Source: Oscillospiraceae bacterium (GTDB taxonomy: Bacteria; Bacillota; Clostridia; Oscillospirales; Ruminococcaceae). Taken from it: DNA of 64,000 nucleotides. The notes beneath the pieces were generated by a model, which was not told the origin of the DNA, did no database searches, and saw only the letters and a program-made list of their open reading frames with translations. A program made the position numbers and the translations under genes. Below, in pieces: positions 25,408 through 33,807 of the stretch; the stretch's first letter is position 1, and each line of letters opens with the position of its first letter. The stretch spans positions 1 through 64,000 of the forward strand of contig JAFWQJ010000079.1 in NCBI GenBank assembly GCA_017545185.1, in the 5' to 3' direction.

Positions 25408-26330
25408 TCATCAACACCGGAATGCGGACGGATATCCCCGCATTTTATTCCGAATGGTTCATGAACCGGATCCGCGCAGGCTTTGTGCTCGTGCGGAACC
25501 CTTACCGCCCGGACTGGATCACGCGCTATGACCTGGATCCGGATGTCGTGGACTGCCTTTGCTTCTGCACCAAGAATCCCCGTCCGATGCTGAAGCATCT
25601 CGGTGAACTGAAACCGTTTCATCAGTATTGGTTCGTCACGGTCACGCCCTACGGCAGGGATATTGAGCCGAATGTGCCGCCGAAGGAAGCCGTCATGCAG
25701 GACTTTATCACGCTGTCGGAGACCGTCGGAGCGGCGTGCACCGGCTGGCGTTACGACCCGATCTTTATTGACCAGAACTATCCCGCCGAACGGCATATAC
25801 ACGATTTTGAACAGATGTGCAGCACGCTTTCCGGCTATACGAATGTCTGCGTCATCAGCTTCATTGACCTGTACGACAAAGTCCGTCGCAACTTTCCGGA
25901 GGCGCAGGAGGTCACCGCGCATCAGCGCATCACGATCGGCAGGGCTTTTGCGGAGATCGGCAGACGGTACGGCATTACAGTCAAGGCATGTGCCGAGGGA
26001 ACGGAGCTTTCGCCTTACGGCGTGGACTGCGCTGGCTGCATGACGCAGCAGACCTTTGAGACAGCGATCGGCAGCCGCCTGACCGTTCCGAAACGGAAAT
26101 CCCAGCGCGCGGAATGTGCCTGCGTGCTCGGGACGGACATCGGCGCATACGATACCTGCGCGCATTTCTGCCGGTACTGCTATGCAAACTACAATCATGA
26201 GAATGTCAGGCGGAATATGCAGCAGCATCATCCGGATTCGCCGCTCCTTGTCGGGGCACTGCGGGAAGGCGAGATCATTCATCCCGCGAAACAGGAAAGC
26301 TGGATCGACAGCCAGCTCACATTGTTCTGA
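25404..26330 (+). CDS. DUF1848 family protein
   Basis: 308 residues, cytoplasmic. The family is recognised by MIINTGMRTDIPAFYSEWF, CFCTKNPRPML and the C-terminal Cys cluster. That cluster, TCAHFCRYCYAN with Cys252, Cys256 and Cys259, is a C-x3-C-x2-C motif like the iron-sulfur site of radical SAM enzymes but placed near the C-terminus rather than the N-terminus. More cysteines occur at 51/53/55 (CLCFC), 209/212 and 238/240. The biochemical role of DUF1848 is not known to me. The gene is coupled by ATGA to the upstream small ORF and followed 54 bases later by the LRR gene. Confidence 0.85.
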   Translation: MIINTGMRTDIPAFYSEWFMNRIRAGFVLVRNPYRPDWITRYDLDPDVVDCLCFCTKNPRPMLKHLGELKPFHQYWFVTVTPYGRDIEPNVPPKEAVMQDFITLSETVGAACTGWRYDPIFIDQNYPAERHIHDFEQMCSTLSGYTNVCVISFIDLYDKVRRNFPEAQEVTAHQRITIGRAFAEIGRRYGITVKACAEGTELSPYGVDCAGCMTQQTFETAIGSRLTVPKRKSQRAECACVLGTDIGAYDTCAHFCRYCYANYNHENVRRNMQQHHPDSPLLVGALREGEIIHPAKQESWIDSQLTLF

Positions 26331-26384
26331 TCCTGCCGGACGGAGCAGGCGGACCGATCTGTAAAGCAGGAAGGAGAGAAACAT

Positions 26385-27743
26385 ATGGAGCATACAGAAG
26401 CTTTTACAGTCCGTGACGGAATGCTGGTATCCTATCCCGGAAATGCACCGGAGGTACAGATCCCCGAAGGCATCACCTGCATCGGCGTCGGCGCATTTGA
26501 AAACAAAGCAAATCTCCGCAGCGTAACGGTTCCCGAAGGCGTCACGGAGATCTGCAGCAAAGCATTCAAAGGCTGCTACAATCTGACGGCGGTTTCCCTG
26601 CCGAAAAGCCTGACCTATATCGGCAGCCGCGCATTTGAATACTGCAAGCGGCTGCAGGAGATCAAACTGCCGTATCATCTGCTGGAGATCGGCGGCCATG
26701 CATTTGAAGATTCCGGTCTGCAGGAAGCTGAATTCCCCGGAACGCTGAAAAAGATCGGGGAATACGCCTTTTGCGGACTGAATGAACTGACCGAACTCAG
26801 CTTTTCGGCAAGGCTGAGCGTAATCGGCGACCATGCCTTTGCCGACTGCAAAAAGCTCCGCAGCATCTGGTTCAGCGGAAACTGCCGGACAATCGGTGAC
26901 AGAGCGTTTGCCGGCTGCACAGAGTTGAGCGACGTATATTTTCTGCCGCGTGTGCAGGATGGACCTTTCTGTTCCCCCACAGCCTTTGAAAATACACCCT
27001 ATCAGAAAAAAGCCGGCAGAACGAAAATATCCGGCGAAAACCAGCCGGTTCTGGGGCTCAGCGGCTGGATAAAGGAAACAGACGGCAGTCTGTTCCTCGA
27101 CAGCCGCGGAATTGAAGGCTGGATCAGTGCCAACGGCGGCACGGTCCTGATCGACCATAAGACTGCTTTCATCGTAAAGTTTGCAAAAGCAAGCAGACCG
27201 AGTTGTTATATCAGCTTTTATTATCATGTTCCGTGCGAACGCATCGAAAACGGCGTGTTCAGACGCACCGCAGAACGGCACGGCGGCCTGATATATCTGT
27301 GGGATGATGCTGCAGCGGAGCTTGCCGCGGATCCGGACAAGGCGCTCAAATGGATCATGGATTACATACGAAGCAACGAGTCCGTTCCTGCAGAAGCCGT
27401 CTCCCCCGATATCATTGAGGAACGCGATACCTCAGAAGCAGCACTGACGGCATTCCGGACATCCTACAGAAACGCATATATTCGGATCCTTGCAGCAGCA
27501 AAGAAATATTACATCATCTGTGCACAGTGGCCGACAAGTGACTTATACTGCGAAGTGAAACCAAAACGGGAGCAGAAAGGTGCGCATCCTGTGTATGACC
27601 CCACCCCGATCGAGAATTATCGGATATATGAGATTTCGCAGCTGACAAAGCAGCAGGCGGATATCAGACTGGATATGGAAGACCCGGAAAAGGTAACCCG
27701 AATGATGGAAGAAGACAGACTGAGGGATCTGGGACTGCTGTAA
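26385..27743 (+). CDS. cytoplasmic leucine-rich repeat protein (BspA/LRR_5 type)
   Basis: 452 residues. Residues about 20-210 hold roughly seven BspA-type repeats of about 23 residues, for example ITCIGVGAFENKANLRSV and LTYIGSRAFEYCKRLQEI. BspA proteins are usually secreted adhesins, but no signal peptide is present, so this one should act inside the cell. The remaining 240 residues are a unique alpha-rich region without recognised motif and with several Trp/Tyr clusters. GGAGAG lies before the ATG. It sits in the HEAT/DUF1848/MBL operon, where it may serve as a protein-interaction module. Confidence 0.82.
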   Translation: MEHTEAFTVRDGMLVSYPGNAPEVQIPEGITCIGVGAFENKANLRSVTVPEGVTEICSKAFKGCYNLTAVSLPKSLTYIGSRAFEYCKRLQEIKLPYHLLEIGGHAFEDSGLQEAEFPGTLKKIGEYAFCGLNELTELSFSARLSVIGDHAFADCKKLRSIWFSGNCRTIGDRAFAGCTELSDVYFLPRVQDGPFCSPTAFENTPYQKKAGRTKISGENQPVLGLSGWIKETDGSLFLDSRGIEGWISANGGTVLIDHKTAFIVKFAKASRPSCYISFYYHVPCERIENGVFRRTAERHGGLIYLWDDAAAELAADPDKALKWIMDYIRSNESVPAEAVSPDIIEERDTSEAALTAFRTSYRNAYIRILAAAKKYYIICAQWPTSDLYCEVKPKREQKGAHPVYDPTPIENYRIYEISQLTKQQADIRLDMEDPEKVTRMMEEDRLRDLGLL

Positions 27744-27786
27744 CCGGATACAGCTGTTTCAGACAAACAGAAAGGCAGGTTCTCAC

Positions 27787-28419
27787 ATGAAGCCGGAAAT
27801 CACAGTCAACACGCAAAGCAGCATCCGCATTCAGACCGCAGAAACGGTTATTCGGTTTGACCCGTTCAAAATCGCAGGCGAACCGCATGATGCGGATATC
27901 ATCTTCATCACGCACGATCACTACGACCATTTCTCTCCGGAGGATATCAGAAAGGTCAGCAGGCCGGACACCCTGCTGGTCGCGCCGAAAAGCATGAAAA
28001 AGGCACTGGCAAAGCACGGATTCACCGATCCTGTTCTGCTTGCGCCCGGCGAATCGGCGGAAGTACGGCATATCCCGGTTGAAGCCGTAGCATCCTATAA
28101 TCTCATGAAGCCGTTTCATCCGAAGTCAAACGGCAATCTTGGCTATGTCATCACCGCGAACGGCCGGCGGATCTATGCTGCCGGCGATACCGACGCGGTC
28201 AGGGAAGCAGCGGCTGTCAGATGTGACATTGCATTTGTGCCGATCGGCGGGACCTTTACCATGAACGCCAAAGAGGCTGCAGAACTTATCAATACGATCA
28301 GACCCGAAATCGCGGTCCCGATCCATTACGGCTCGATCGTCGGCAAAATGAGCGACGGTGACGTTTTCCGCTCGCTCGTGGATGCAGACATCAAAACAAC
28401 GCTGCTTCTTACGGAATAA
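27787..28419 (+). CDS. metallo-beta-lactamase-fold hydrolase (UlaG-like)
   Basis: 210 residues. The metal-binding motif is THDHYDHF (His43, His45, Asp47, His48), with further ligands expected at the Asp of YAAGDTDAV and the His of VPIHYGSI. This short form resembles UlaG-like lactonase/phosphoesterase proteins rather than true beta-lactamases. It probably binds two metal ions and cleaves a small ester or phosphodiester; the substrate is unknown. It is the last gene of the five-gene operon. Confidence 0.87.
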   Translation: MKPEITVNTQSSIRIQTAETVIRFDPFKIAGEPHDADIIFITHDHYDHFSPEDIRKVSRPDTLLVAPKSMKKALAKHGFTDPVLLAPGESAEVRHIPVEAVASYNLMKPFHPKSNGNLGYVITANGRRIYAAGDTDAVREAAAVRCDIAFVPIGGTFTMNAKEAAELINTIRPEIAVPIHYGSIVGKMSDGDVFRSLVDADIKTTLLLTE

Positions 28420-28434
28420 CGCACCCATTCTAAA

Positions 28435-28472
28435 AAACAGGACGGCTCACCGAACCGTCCTGTTTCCTTTTT
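28435..28472 (+). terminator. rho-independent terminator
   Basis: AAACAGGACGG pairs with CCGTCCTGTTT, followed by CCTTTTT; it closes the MBL operon. Confidence 0.88.
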
Positions 28473-28502
28473 CCGGCTCCGCAAGATAACGCAAATTATG
28501 AC

Positions 28503-28532
28503 TTGACAAGCTGATTCCGCGTTTGTTATAAT
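28503..28532 (+). promoter_or_regulatory. promoter of the MutS-like gene
   Basis: TTGACA (28503-28508), 18-base spacer, TATAAT (28527-28532). Confidence 0.8.
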
Positions 28533-28573
28533 GAAAAAGCCGTTTAATACCGCAAAAGAATTGAGGTGCTGCC

Positions 28574-30208
28574 ATGCAAAAGATCAGTCTGTTGGCGCCG
28601 GATGATTCCGCTCACAGCTTTGAGATCAGCGGGACGACCGCAGGCGATCTGTCGCTCGCATTTCTGGCGGAGCAGGTCACGGAAAATACGCCGGAACGGG
28701 ATGCGATCCACAAGATCCTGATGAAAATGCCGGTCGGTACGGGTCATGTCCGCTACCGCAGAGAGATCTACACAGAGCTTCGCGGAGACAATGCACTCTG
28801 CAAAGAGCTGTTTCATGTCTGTGATTCGCTGCGTTTTTCGTTCAATGACCGCCCGATCCAGATCGGCAGTCAGTCCACGATCTGGGAGCTGATCCAGCGG
28901 TTCCGCTCTCTTGAGCATTATATCCGCTCCGTGCTGAAGCTGCGCGATCTGTTCGCGGAGCGCAGTTTTCAGTCTGAGGGCATGAAGCGCTTTGCCGCAT
29001 TTGTCAGGGAGATCAGCACCGACAGCGGCTTTGATGAGCTGATGAAGGATATCTCCGTGCTGGATGACGATGTTTACAGCATCCGCAGCATTACGCTCGG
29101 CGTCAATCTCAATCCGGATTATTATCCGGAGGAGGTCGGCATTGTGTCCCTGAACCGGTTTGCTTACGGCGAACAGACCGTCCTGCAGAATTTCATGGCT
29201 TTTCACCGGAAGGATCATGTCTCTGACCGCGACCTCTATCCGTTTACCATGGAGAAGCACTGGGACGGCTGGGACTGGTTCGAGAAGCACTGCTACGGCA
29301 TCCAGACGCCGCACCGCGCCTCTGACAGCGTCCTCATCAATAACCTGACTGCGATCGTTGAGAAAATGCTGCCCAATCTGACGGCAAAGCTCAAAAAGGT
29401 TCTGGATAAATATGTACATGTCAGCGGCAGGGCACTGGCCGATCTCGCAGACGAGCTGCTGTTTTATCTGCGCTTCATCCGATTTGAGCAGAAGCTGAAG
29501 GAGCACGGTTTCCCCGCCTGCGATGCTTCGGAATCCGACGGCGACACAACCCTGAACGATCTCTATAATGTCAAGCTGGCCGTGCTCTCCATGCGCGGCG
29601 AGCTGGAGGAAACAGTCGTTTGCAACGATATTGCGTTCACCAAAGAGCAGACCGTCCAGATCCTGACAGGACCGAACCGCGGTGGAAAAACGATCCTGAC
29701 GCAGGGCATCGGGCTCGCATTCCTGCTGTATCAGAGCGGCGTGTTCGTTCCGGCATCCGCGGCAAGTATGCGCTTTTGTGACGGGATCTTCACGCATTTC
29801 CCGGTCGAGGAGGAACGCACCGTTTCACTCGGACGGCTCGGCGAGGAGGCTGAACGCTGCCGGGAGATCTGCAGTCGGGCAACCGCGGACAGCCTCCTGC
29901 TGTTCAATGAATCCTTTGCAACGACCAGTCATACGGAATCGTTGTATATTGCTGAAGATGTGCTCAAATATCTCTGCTGCCTCGGCGCAAGAACCTGCTT
30001 CAATACGCACATGCACGAGCTGGCAGAACACTGCGGCAGCCTTTCCGATACGGAATCCGCAGTCTGCGGTGCTGTCAGCATTGTTATGGAGAACGGCACG
30101 GACAACAAGTACAAGATCAGCCGCAGAAAGCCGGACGGCAAAAGCTATGCGCATATCATTGCACAGAAATACGGCATAACCTTTGAACAGCTCAGCGAAA
30201 ACCTTTGA
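28574..30208 (+). CDS. MutS-family ATPase without mismatch-recognition domain
   Basis: 544 residues. The C-terminal half is the MutS ATPase: Walker A TGPNRGGKTIL, then SLGRLGEEAERC, a Walker B-like LLLFNESFATTS, and THMHELAEHC. The N-terminal half has the helical core/lever region, but the DNA mismatch-binding domain I (F-x-E motif) is absent. The Walker B Asp is Asn (FNE), and the usual DELGRGTS is NESFATTS, which I recall as a common variant of this clostridial subfamily. Such proteins probably act on DNA or RNA structures other than simple mismatches, as MutS2 does. There is no Smr nuclease domain. Monocistronic, with its own promoter and terminator. Confidence 0.85.
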   Translation: MQKISLLAPDDSAHSFEISGTTAGDLSLAFLAEQVTENTPERDAIHKILMKMPVGTGHVRYRREIYTELRGDNALCKELFHVCDSLRFSFNDRPIQIGSQSTIWELIQRFRSLEHYIRSVLKLRDLFAERSFQSEGMKRFAAFVREISTDSGFDELMKDISVLDDDVYSIRSITLGVNLNPDYYPEEVGIVSLNRFAYGEQTVLQNFMAFHRKDHVSDRDLYPFTMEKHWDGWDWFEKHCYGIQTPHRASDSVLINNLTAIVEKMLPNLTAKLKKVLDKYVHVSGRALADLADELLFYLRFIRFEQKLKEHGFPACDASESDGDTTLNDLYNVKLAVLSMRGELEETVVCNDIAFTKEQTVQILTGPNRGGKTILTQGIGLAFLLYQSGVFVPASAASMRFCDGIFTHFPVEEERTVSLGRLGEEAERCREICSRATADSLLLFNESFATTSHTESLYIAEDVLKYLCCLGARTCFNTHMHELAEHCGSLSDTESAVCGAVSIVMENGTDNKYKISRRKPDGKSYAHIIAQKYGITFEQLSENL

Positions 30209-30242
30209 ACCCGCAGCGCCTTACATTTCTGCATGAAACAGA

Positions 30243-30281
30243 ACAGCCCCTGCCGATGATTCGTTCCGGCAGGGGCTGTAT
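30243..30281. terminator. terminator between convergent genes
   Basis: ACAGCCCCTGCCG pairs with CGGCAGGGGCTGT. It can serve both the MutS-like gene and the antiporter operon. Confidence 0.75.
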
Positions 30282-30294
30282 TTAACGGATTCGG

Positions 30295-31956
30295 TTACGC
30301 GGTCTGGTCTTCTGCTTCCTGCTTCCCGGCTTCCGGCTTCTTCGCACCCGAAATAAGACGGATCAGGAACAGCACACCGATCATCATCACAATGCTGGCG
30401 CCGAGCACGACAAACACATTCTGCACAAAGCCCGCCAGCAGATAGCCGAGGGCACAGACACCGGCAACGGTAAATGCATACGGCAGCTGCGTGGACACAT
30501 GATTGACATGGTCGCACTGCGCACCGGTCGAGGCCATGATCGTCGTATCGGAGATCGGCGAGCAGTGGTCGCCGCAGACCGCGCCGGCCAGACATGCGGA
30601 AATACAGATGATCACCATCGGCGGGATCGTCACGCTGTCGCCCGTCCGGACAAGCTGCGACGAGAACACGCCGGTCACGATCGGGATGAGAATGCCGAAG
30701 GTACCCCACGAGGTACCGGTCGCAAAGGCCAGCCCGACTGCCACAACGAACAGGATCATCGGCAGCAGAATCTGCATGGCACGGGCACTTTCGACCACGC
30801 CGGAGACAAACTCGCCCGCCTGCAGCAGACCCGTCATCGTTTTCAGCGTCCATGCAAAGGTCAGGATCAGGATCGCGGGGACCATTTGCTTGAAGCCGTC
30901 CGCGATCGAATCCATACATTCGGTAAAGGTCAGCACACGGCGCACAAGGAAATAGAGGATGATCACGATCAGGGCACCGAGCGAGCCGACCGCAAGGCCG
31001 AACGAAGCATCGCAGTCCGCGAACGCATCCATAAAGCCGGCACCGTCAAACAGGCCGCCGGTATACAGCATACCGAGCACGCAGAGCACGATCAGGATCA
31101 CGACCGGCAGGATCAGGTCAATGACCTTGCCTCTGGTATGTGCAGGTTTTGCATCCTCCGGATAGACCTTGCTGCGTGTCGTGAACAGGTCGCCCTTTTT
31201 CGCGTTATCCTCATGACGCTTCATCGGGCCGTAGTCCACATCGGACAGCGCTATAAAAACGACCATGAGCAGCGTCAGCAGCGCGTAGAGGTTATACGGG
31301 ATCGTCCGGATGAACAGCGAAATGCCGTTGACGCCGTCAACCGTACCTGCAACGGCTGCCGCCCATGAGGAGATCGGCGCAATGATGCAGACCGGCGCGG
31401 CGGTCGCGTCGATCAGGTACGCGAGCTTTGAACGGGAGACATTGTGCTTGTCCGTGATCGGGCGCATGACGGAGCCGACCGTCAGACAGTTGAAATAGTC
31501 ATCGACGAAGATCAGAACGCCGAGCAGGAACGTCGAAAGACAGGCACCGGCGCGGGTCTTGATGTGCTTGGATGCCCATTCGCCGTAGGCACGGCTGCCG
31601 CCTGCCTTGTTCATCAGCACGACGATCGTGCCGAGTACGACAAGGAACAGCAGAATGCCGACATTATACGCATCCGCGACATTCGCAATGATGCCGTCTT
31701 TGACGACCGCATTGAACATGCCGGAAAAGCCGCTTTTTTCGGTGATCGCATACAGACATCCGCCTGTCAGCACACCGATAAAGAGCGAGGAATAGACCTC
31801 CTTCGTGATCAGTGCAAGGCCGATCGCAACGATCGGCGGGAGCAGCGACCAGAGCGAGCCGACCGCATTGCTGACCGGGGACTGTATCATGCAGCATATT
31901 CCGAATACCACAACGATCAGTCCGAAAATGATCTTACTGACATACTTGTTCTTCAT
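30295..31956 (-). CDS. NhaC-family Na+/H+ antiporter
   Basis: 553 residues with about 12 membrane segments. Family features include LLPPIVAIGLALITKEVYSSLFIGV near the start, FVDDYFNCLTVGSVMRPITDK in the first half, and GTSWGTFGILIPI plus GDHCSPISDTTIM in the second, all hallmark repeats of NhaC. These proteins exchange protons for Na+ or for small organic acids; some members are amino-acid or lactate antiporters, so the substrate is not certain. The C-terminal tail is short and charged (GAKKPEAGKQEAEDQ). The ATG overlaps the stop of the upstream EamA gene by four bases, so both are co-expressed. Confidence 0.92.
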   Translation of the reverse strand: MKNKYVSKIIFGLIVVVFGICCMIQSPVSNAVGSLWSLLPPIVAIGLALITKEVYSSLFIGVLTGGCLYAITEKSGFSGMFNAVVKDGIIANVADAYNVGILLFLVVLGTIVVLMNKAGGSRAYGEWASKHIKTRAGACLSTFLLGVLIFVDDYFNCLTVGSVMRPITDKHNVSRSKLAYLIDATAAPVCIIAPISSWAAAVAGTVDGVNGISLFIRTIPYNLYALLTLLMVVFIALSDVDYGPMKRHEDNAKKGDLFTTRSKVYPEDAKPAHTRGKVIDLILPVVILIVLCVLGMLYTGGLFDGAGFMDAFADCDASFGLAVGSLGALIVIILYFLVRRVLTFTECMDSIADGFKQMVPAILILTFAWTLKTMTGLLQAGEFVSGVVESARAMQILLPMILFVVAVGLAFATGTSWGTFGILIPIVTGVFSSQLVRTGDSVTIPPMVIICISACLAGAVCGDHCSPISDTTIMASTGAQCDHVNHVSTQLPYAFTVAGVCALGYLLAGFVQNVFVVLGASIVMMIGVLFLIRLISGAKKPEAGKQEAEDQTA

Positions 31957-32867
31957 ACCTGTTCCTTCCTCTCATTTTTGGATTGCTCCGCGGCAGTCAG
32001 CAGCTGTGCAGCCGTTACTGCCGTAAAGACCAGAATACAGCCTGCGCCCTCGCGCAGAGTGAGCCGCTCATGCAGGATCAGCCAGCCGGACAGTGCCGCA
32101 AAGACCGATTCCAGACTCATCAGCAGCGTGGCAAGCGTCGGCGGCGTTTCCCGCTGACCGAGGATCTGCAGCGTATACGCCACACCGCACGACAGAATGC
32201 CGGCATAAAGAATAGAGACGCCGGCAGAGCGGATATCCGGCAGATGCGGTGCCTCAAAGAGCAGCATCCCGATGCCGAGCAGAAGCCCGGCAGTAAAAAA
32301 CTGAATGCACGACATCATCATCGGATCGACCGCACGCGCACAGAAATGATCGACCGTCATGATGTGCACCGCAAAAAAAAGCGTACAGCAAAGAACGAGC
32401 AGATCGCCTTTTCCGAGCGTGAGCTGCTCCTTCATGCAGAGCAGCCAGAAGCCTGCGACCGCACAGGCCACGCAAAGCCAGATCTTCCGCGGCGGCTTTT
32501 TATGCATCAGCAGACCGAGCAGCGGTACAAGCACAACATACAGTGCCGTGATAAACCCCGCTTTTCCGGCAGTGGTATACTGAATGCCGACCTGCTGAAA
32601 GCCGCTTGCAATACAAAGAATAACACCGCAGCAGATCCCGCCCTTCAGCGTCATACTGCGGTCAGAATGCTGCGGCGGCCGCCCCTTTTGCAGCAGCCGC
32701 GCCCCGCATATCACGGGAATCAGGACAATTCCGCCGAGCAGCGTGCGGATGCAGTTGAAGGTAAAGGGGCCGATGTGCCGCATCCCTTCGCTCTGCGCGA
32801 CAAATGCAGAACCCCAGATCAGCGCGGTCAGCAGCAGCAGAAAGCAGCCCCGAAATCGTTTCAGCAT
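31953..32867 (-). CDS. EamA/DMT-family transporter
   Basis: 304 residues, start at MLKRFRGC chosen for CGGAG nine bases upstream (an in-frame ATG lies seven codons earlier). Ten predicted membrane helices occur in two EamA repeats: GCFLLLLTALIWGSAFVAQ opens the first and GDLLVLCCTLFFAVHIMTVD the second, with the usual LLMSLESVFAALSGW near the end. Members export amino acids or other small metabolites. It is the first gene of a two-gene operon with the NhaC-type antiporter, so together they may handle efflux and ion balance. The substrate is unknown. Confidence 0.88.
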   Translation of the reverse strand: MLKRFRGCFLLLLTALIWGSAFVAQSEGMRHIGPFTFNCIRTLLGGIVLIPVICGARLLQKGRPPQHSDRSMTLKGGICCGVILCIASGFQQVGIQYTTAGKAGFITALYVVLVPLLGLLMHKKPPRKIWLCVACAVAGFWLLCMKEQLTLGKGDLLVLCCTLFFAVHIMTVDHFCARAVDPMMMSCIQFFTAGLLLGIGMLLFEAPHLPDIRSAGVSILYAGILSCGVAYTLQILGQRETPPTLATLLMSLESVFAALSGWLILHERLTLREGAGCILVFTAVTAAQLLTAAEQSKNERKEQV

Positions 32868-32902
32868 AAAACATACTCCGTTTGACAAAAATCAGCAATT
32901 TC

Positions 32903-32931
32903 ATTTTAGCATATATTTACAAAAAAATCAA
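32903..32931 (-). promoter_or_regulatory. promoter of the EamA-NhaC operon
   Basis: Minus strand TTGATT (32931-32926), 17-base spacer, TAAAAT (32908-32903). Confidence 0.65.
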
Positions 32932-33072
32932 TAGCAATGCAATATTTTAATTTCGTGTATCCATTTTTGATAAATGCTGTATCATTTTTGCGGAAAGACA
33001 GCGCCCCCCCTCACCCGGGGAGCGGATGAAGGGGATCGCCTTCAGAAAGGAAGTATAGAAGGATTTAAGAAA

Positions 33073-33612
33073 TCAGCGAAAGAAAATTGTATAGATCAGG
33101 TCAGCCGTCATCACCGTGACGATCACGGCAGCAATGATATGCAGCGGCTTGTCTTTCAGCTTTGCTGCAAGCTTATCGAGAAGCGGCTGGATCACGTACA
33201 GGAACACGACGCCGCCGATGCCGAACCGGATGCTCGGGCTCAGTGCGATCCGCGCCTGAAAGTTGATTTTGTAGTCTGCGTAGGTCTGCCAAGGCCACGA
33301 GCCCATGATCCATTCGCAGAGGTAGCTTGTCATCAGTTCGATCATCGTTGCCGTTGCCATCGTCAGCAGGAAGATCACCGGCAGCATCAGGAGCTTTCGC
33401 TTCATCGGCTTATCCTTGATCAGGCGGTACCAGAGGATCAGAAATACGGTCGCGCCGAAGCCGTATACCGGCAGCCACGGGCCGAACAGTACGCCGCGGT
33501 TGCTGAATCCCCAGCGGTAGATCACGGTTTCCAGCGTGACCTCATACAGCCAGCCAATCACCGCATAGATCCAGAAAAACAGGATATGTTCCGAAAGCCA
33601 TCTCTTTTTCAT
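33073..33612 (-). CDS. CmpB-like putative ABC-transporter type IV membrane protein
   Basis: 179 residues with about five membrane segments. FFWIYAVIGWLYEVTLE and NRGVLFGPWLPVYGFGA are the hallmarks of the ABC_trans_CmpB family (PF06541), found widely in Firmicutes. Despite the name, transport activity has not been shown to my knowledge, and no ATPase is encoded beside it. A GGAG-like site lies before the ATG. A perfect inverted repeat (33733-33750) lies about 20 bases upstream of its weak -35 box and may be an operator. Confidence 0.85.
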   Translation of the reverse strand: MKKRWLSEHILFFWIYAVIGWLYEVTLETVIYRWGFSNRGVLFGPWLPVYGFGATVFLILWYRLIKDKPMKRKLLMLPVIFLLTMATATMIELMTSYLCEWIMGSWPWQTYADYKINFQARIALSPSIRFGIGGVVFLYVIQPLLDKLAAKLKDKPLHIIAAVIVTVMTADLIYTIFFR

Positions 33613-33683
33613 GATGATAACCGCCGGGCAGAGACCCGGCTCTCCTTTCTGCTGTATTCCGGTCGGTTTTCCGATCTGTCTGT

Positions 33684-33712
33684 ATTATAGCATATCCCGG
33701 CGCCTGACTGAA
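33684..33712 (-). promoter_or_regulatory. promoter of the CmpB-like gene
   Basis: Minus strand TTCAGT (33712-33707, weak), 17-base spacer, TATAAT (33689-33684). A weak -35 box suggests dependence on an activator. Confidence 0.5.
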
Positions 33713-33732
33713 GATGTCATCCGTCATTCCGA

Positions 33733-33750
33733 CAGTGACAAATGTCACTG
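33733..33750. repeat. perfect inverted repeat CAGTGACA-AA-TGTCACTG
   Basis: Eight-base arms around AA, upstream of the promoter at 33684-33712. It contains TGACAAATG, the same half-site as the repeat at 6811-6837. Confidence 0.6.
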
Positions 33751-33761
33751 TTTTCGCGCGG

Positions 33762-33801
33762 CAAAAAAGAGCCTCCGTATCCTGCCGGTACGAAGGCTCT
33801 C
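33762..33801 (-). terminator. terminator of the two-component operon
   Basis: On the minus strand AGAGCCTTCGTA pairs with TACGGAGGCTCT and is followed by TTTTTT. Confidence 0.8.
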
Positions 33802-33807
33802 TGTTAT

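Noticed and set aside
25356-27281. 641-codon frame opposite DUF1848 and the LRR gene
   Set aside because: It spans two well-supported opposite-strand genes and the gap between them.
28544-29797. 417-codon frame opposite the MutS-like gene
   Set aside because: The plus strand has Walker A, a promoter and a ribosome site; the antisense frame has none.
32990-33050. C- and G-rich stretch after the CmpB-like gene as terminator
   Set aside because: Pairing is imperfect and no T run follows on the minus strand.
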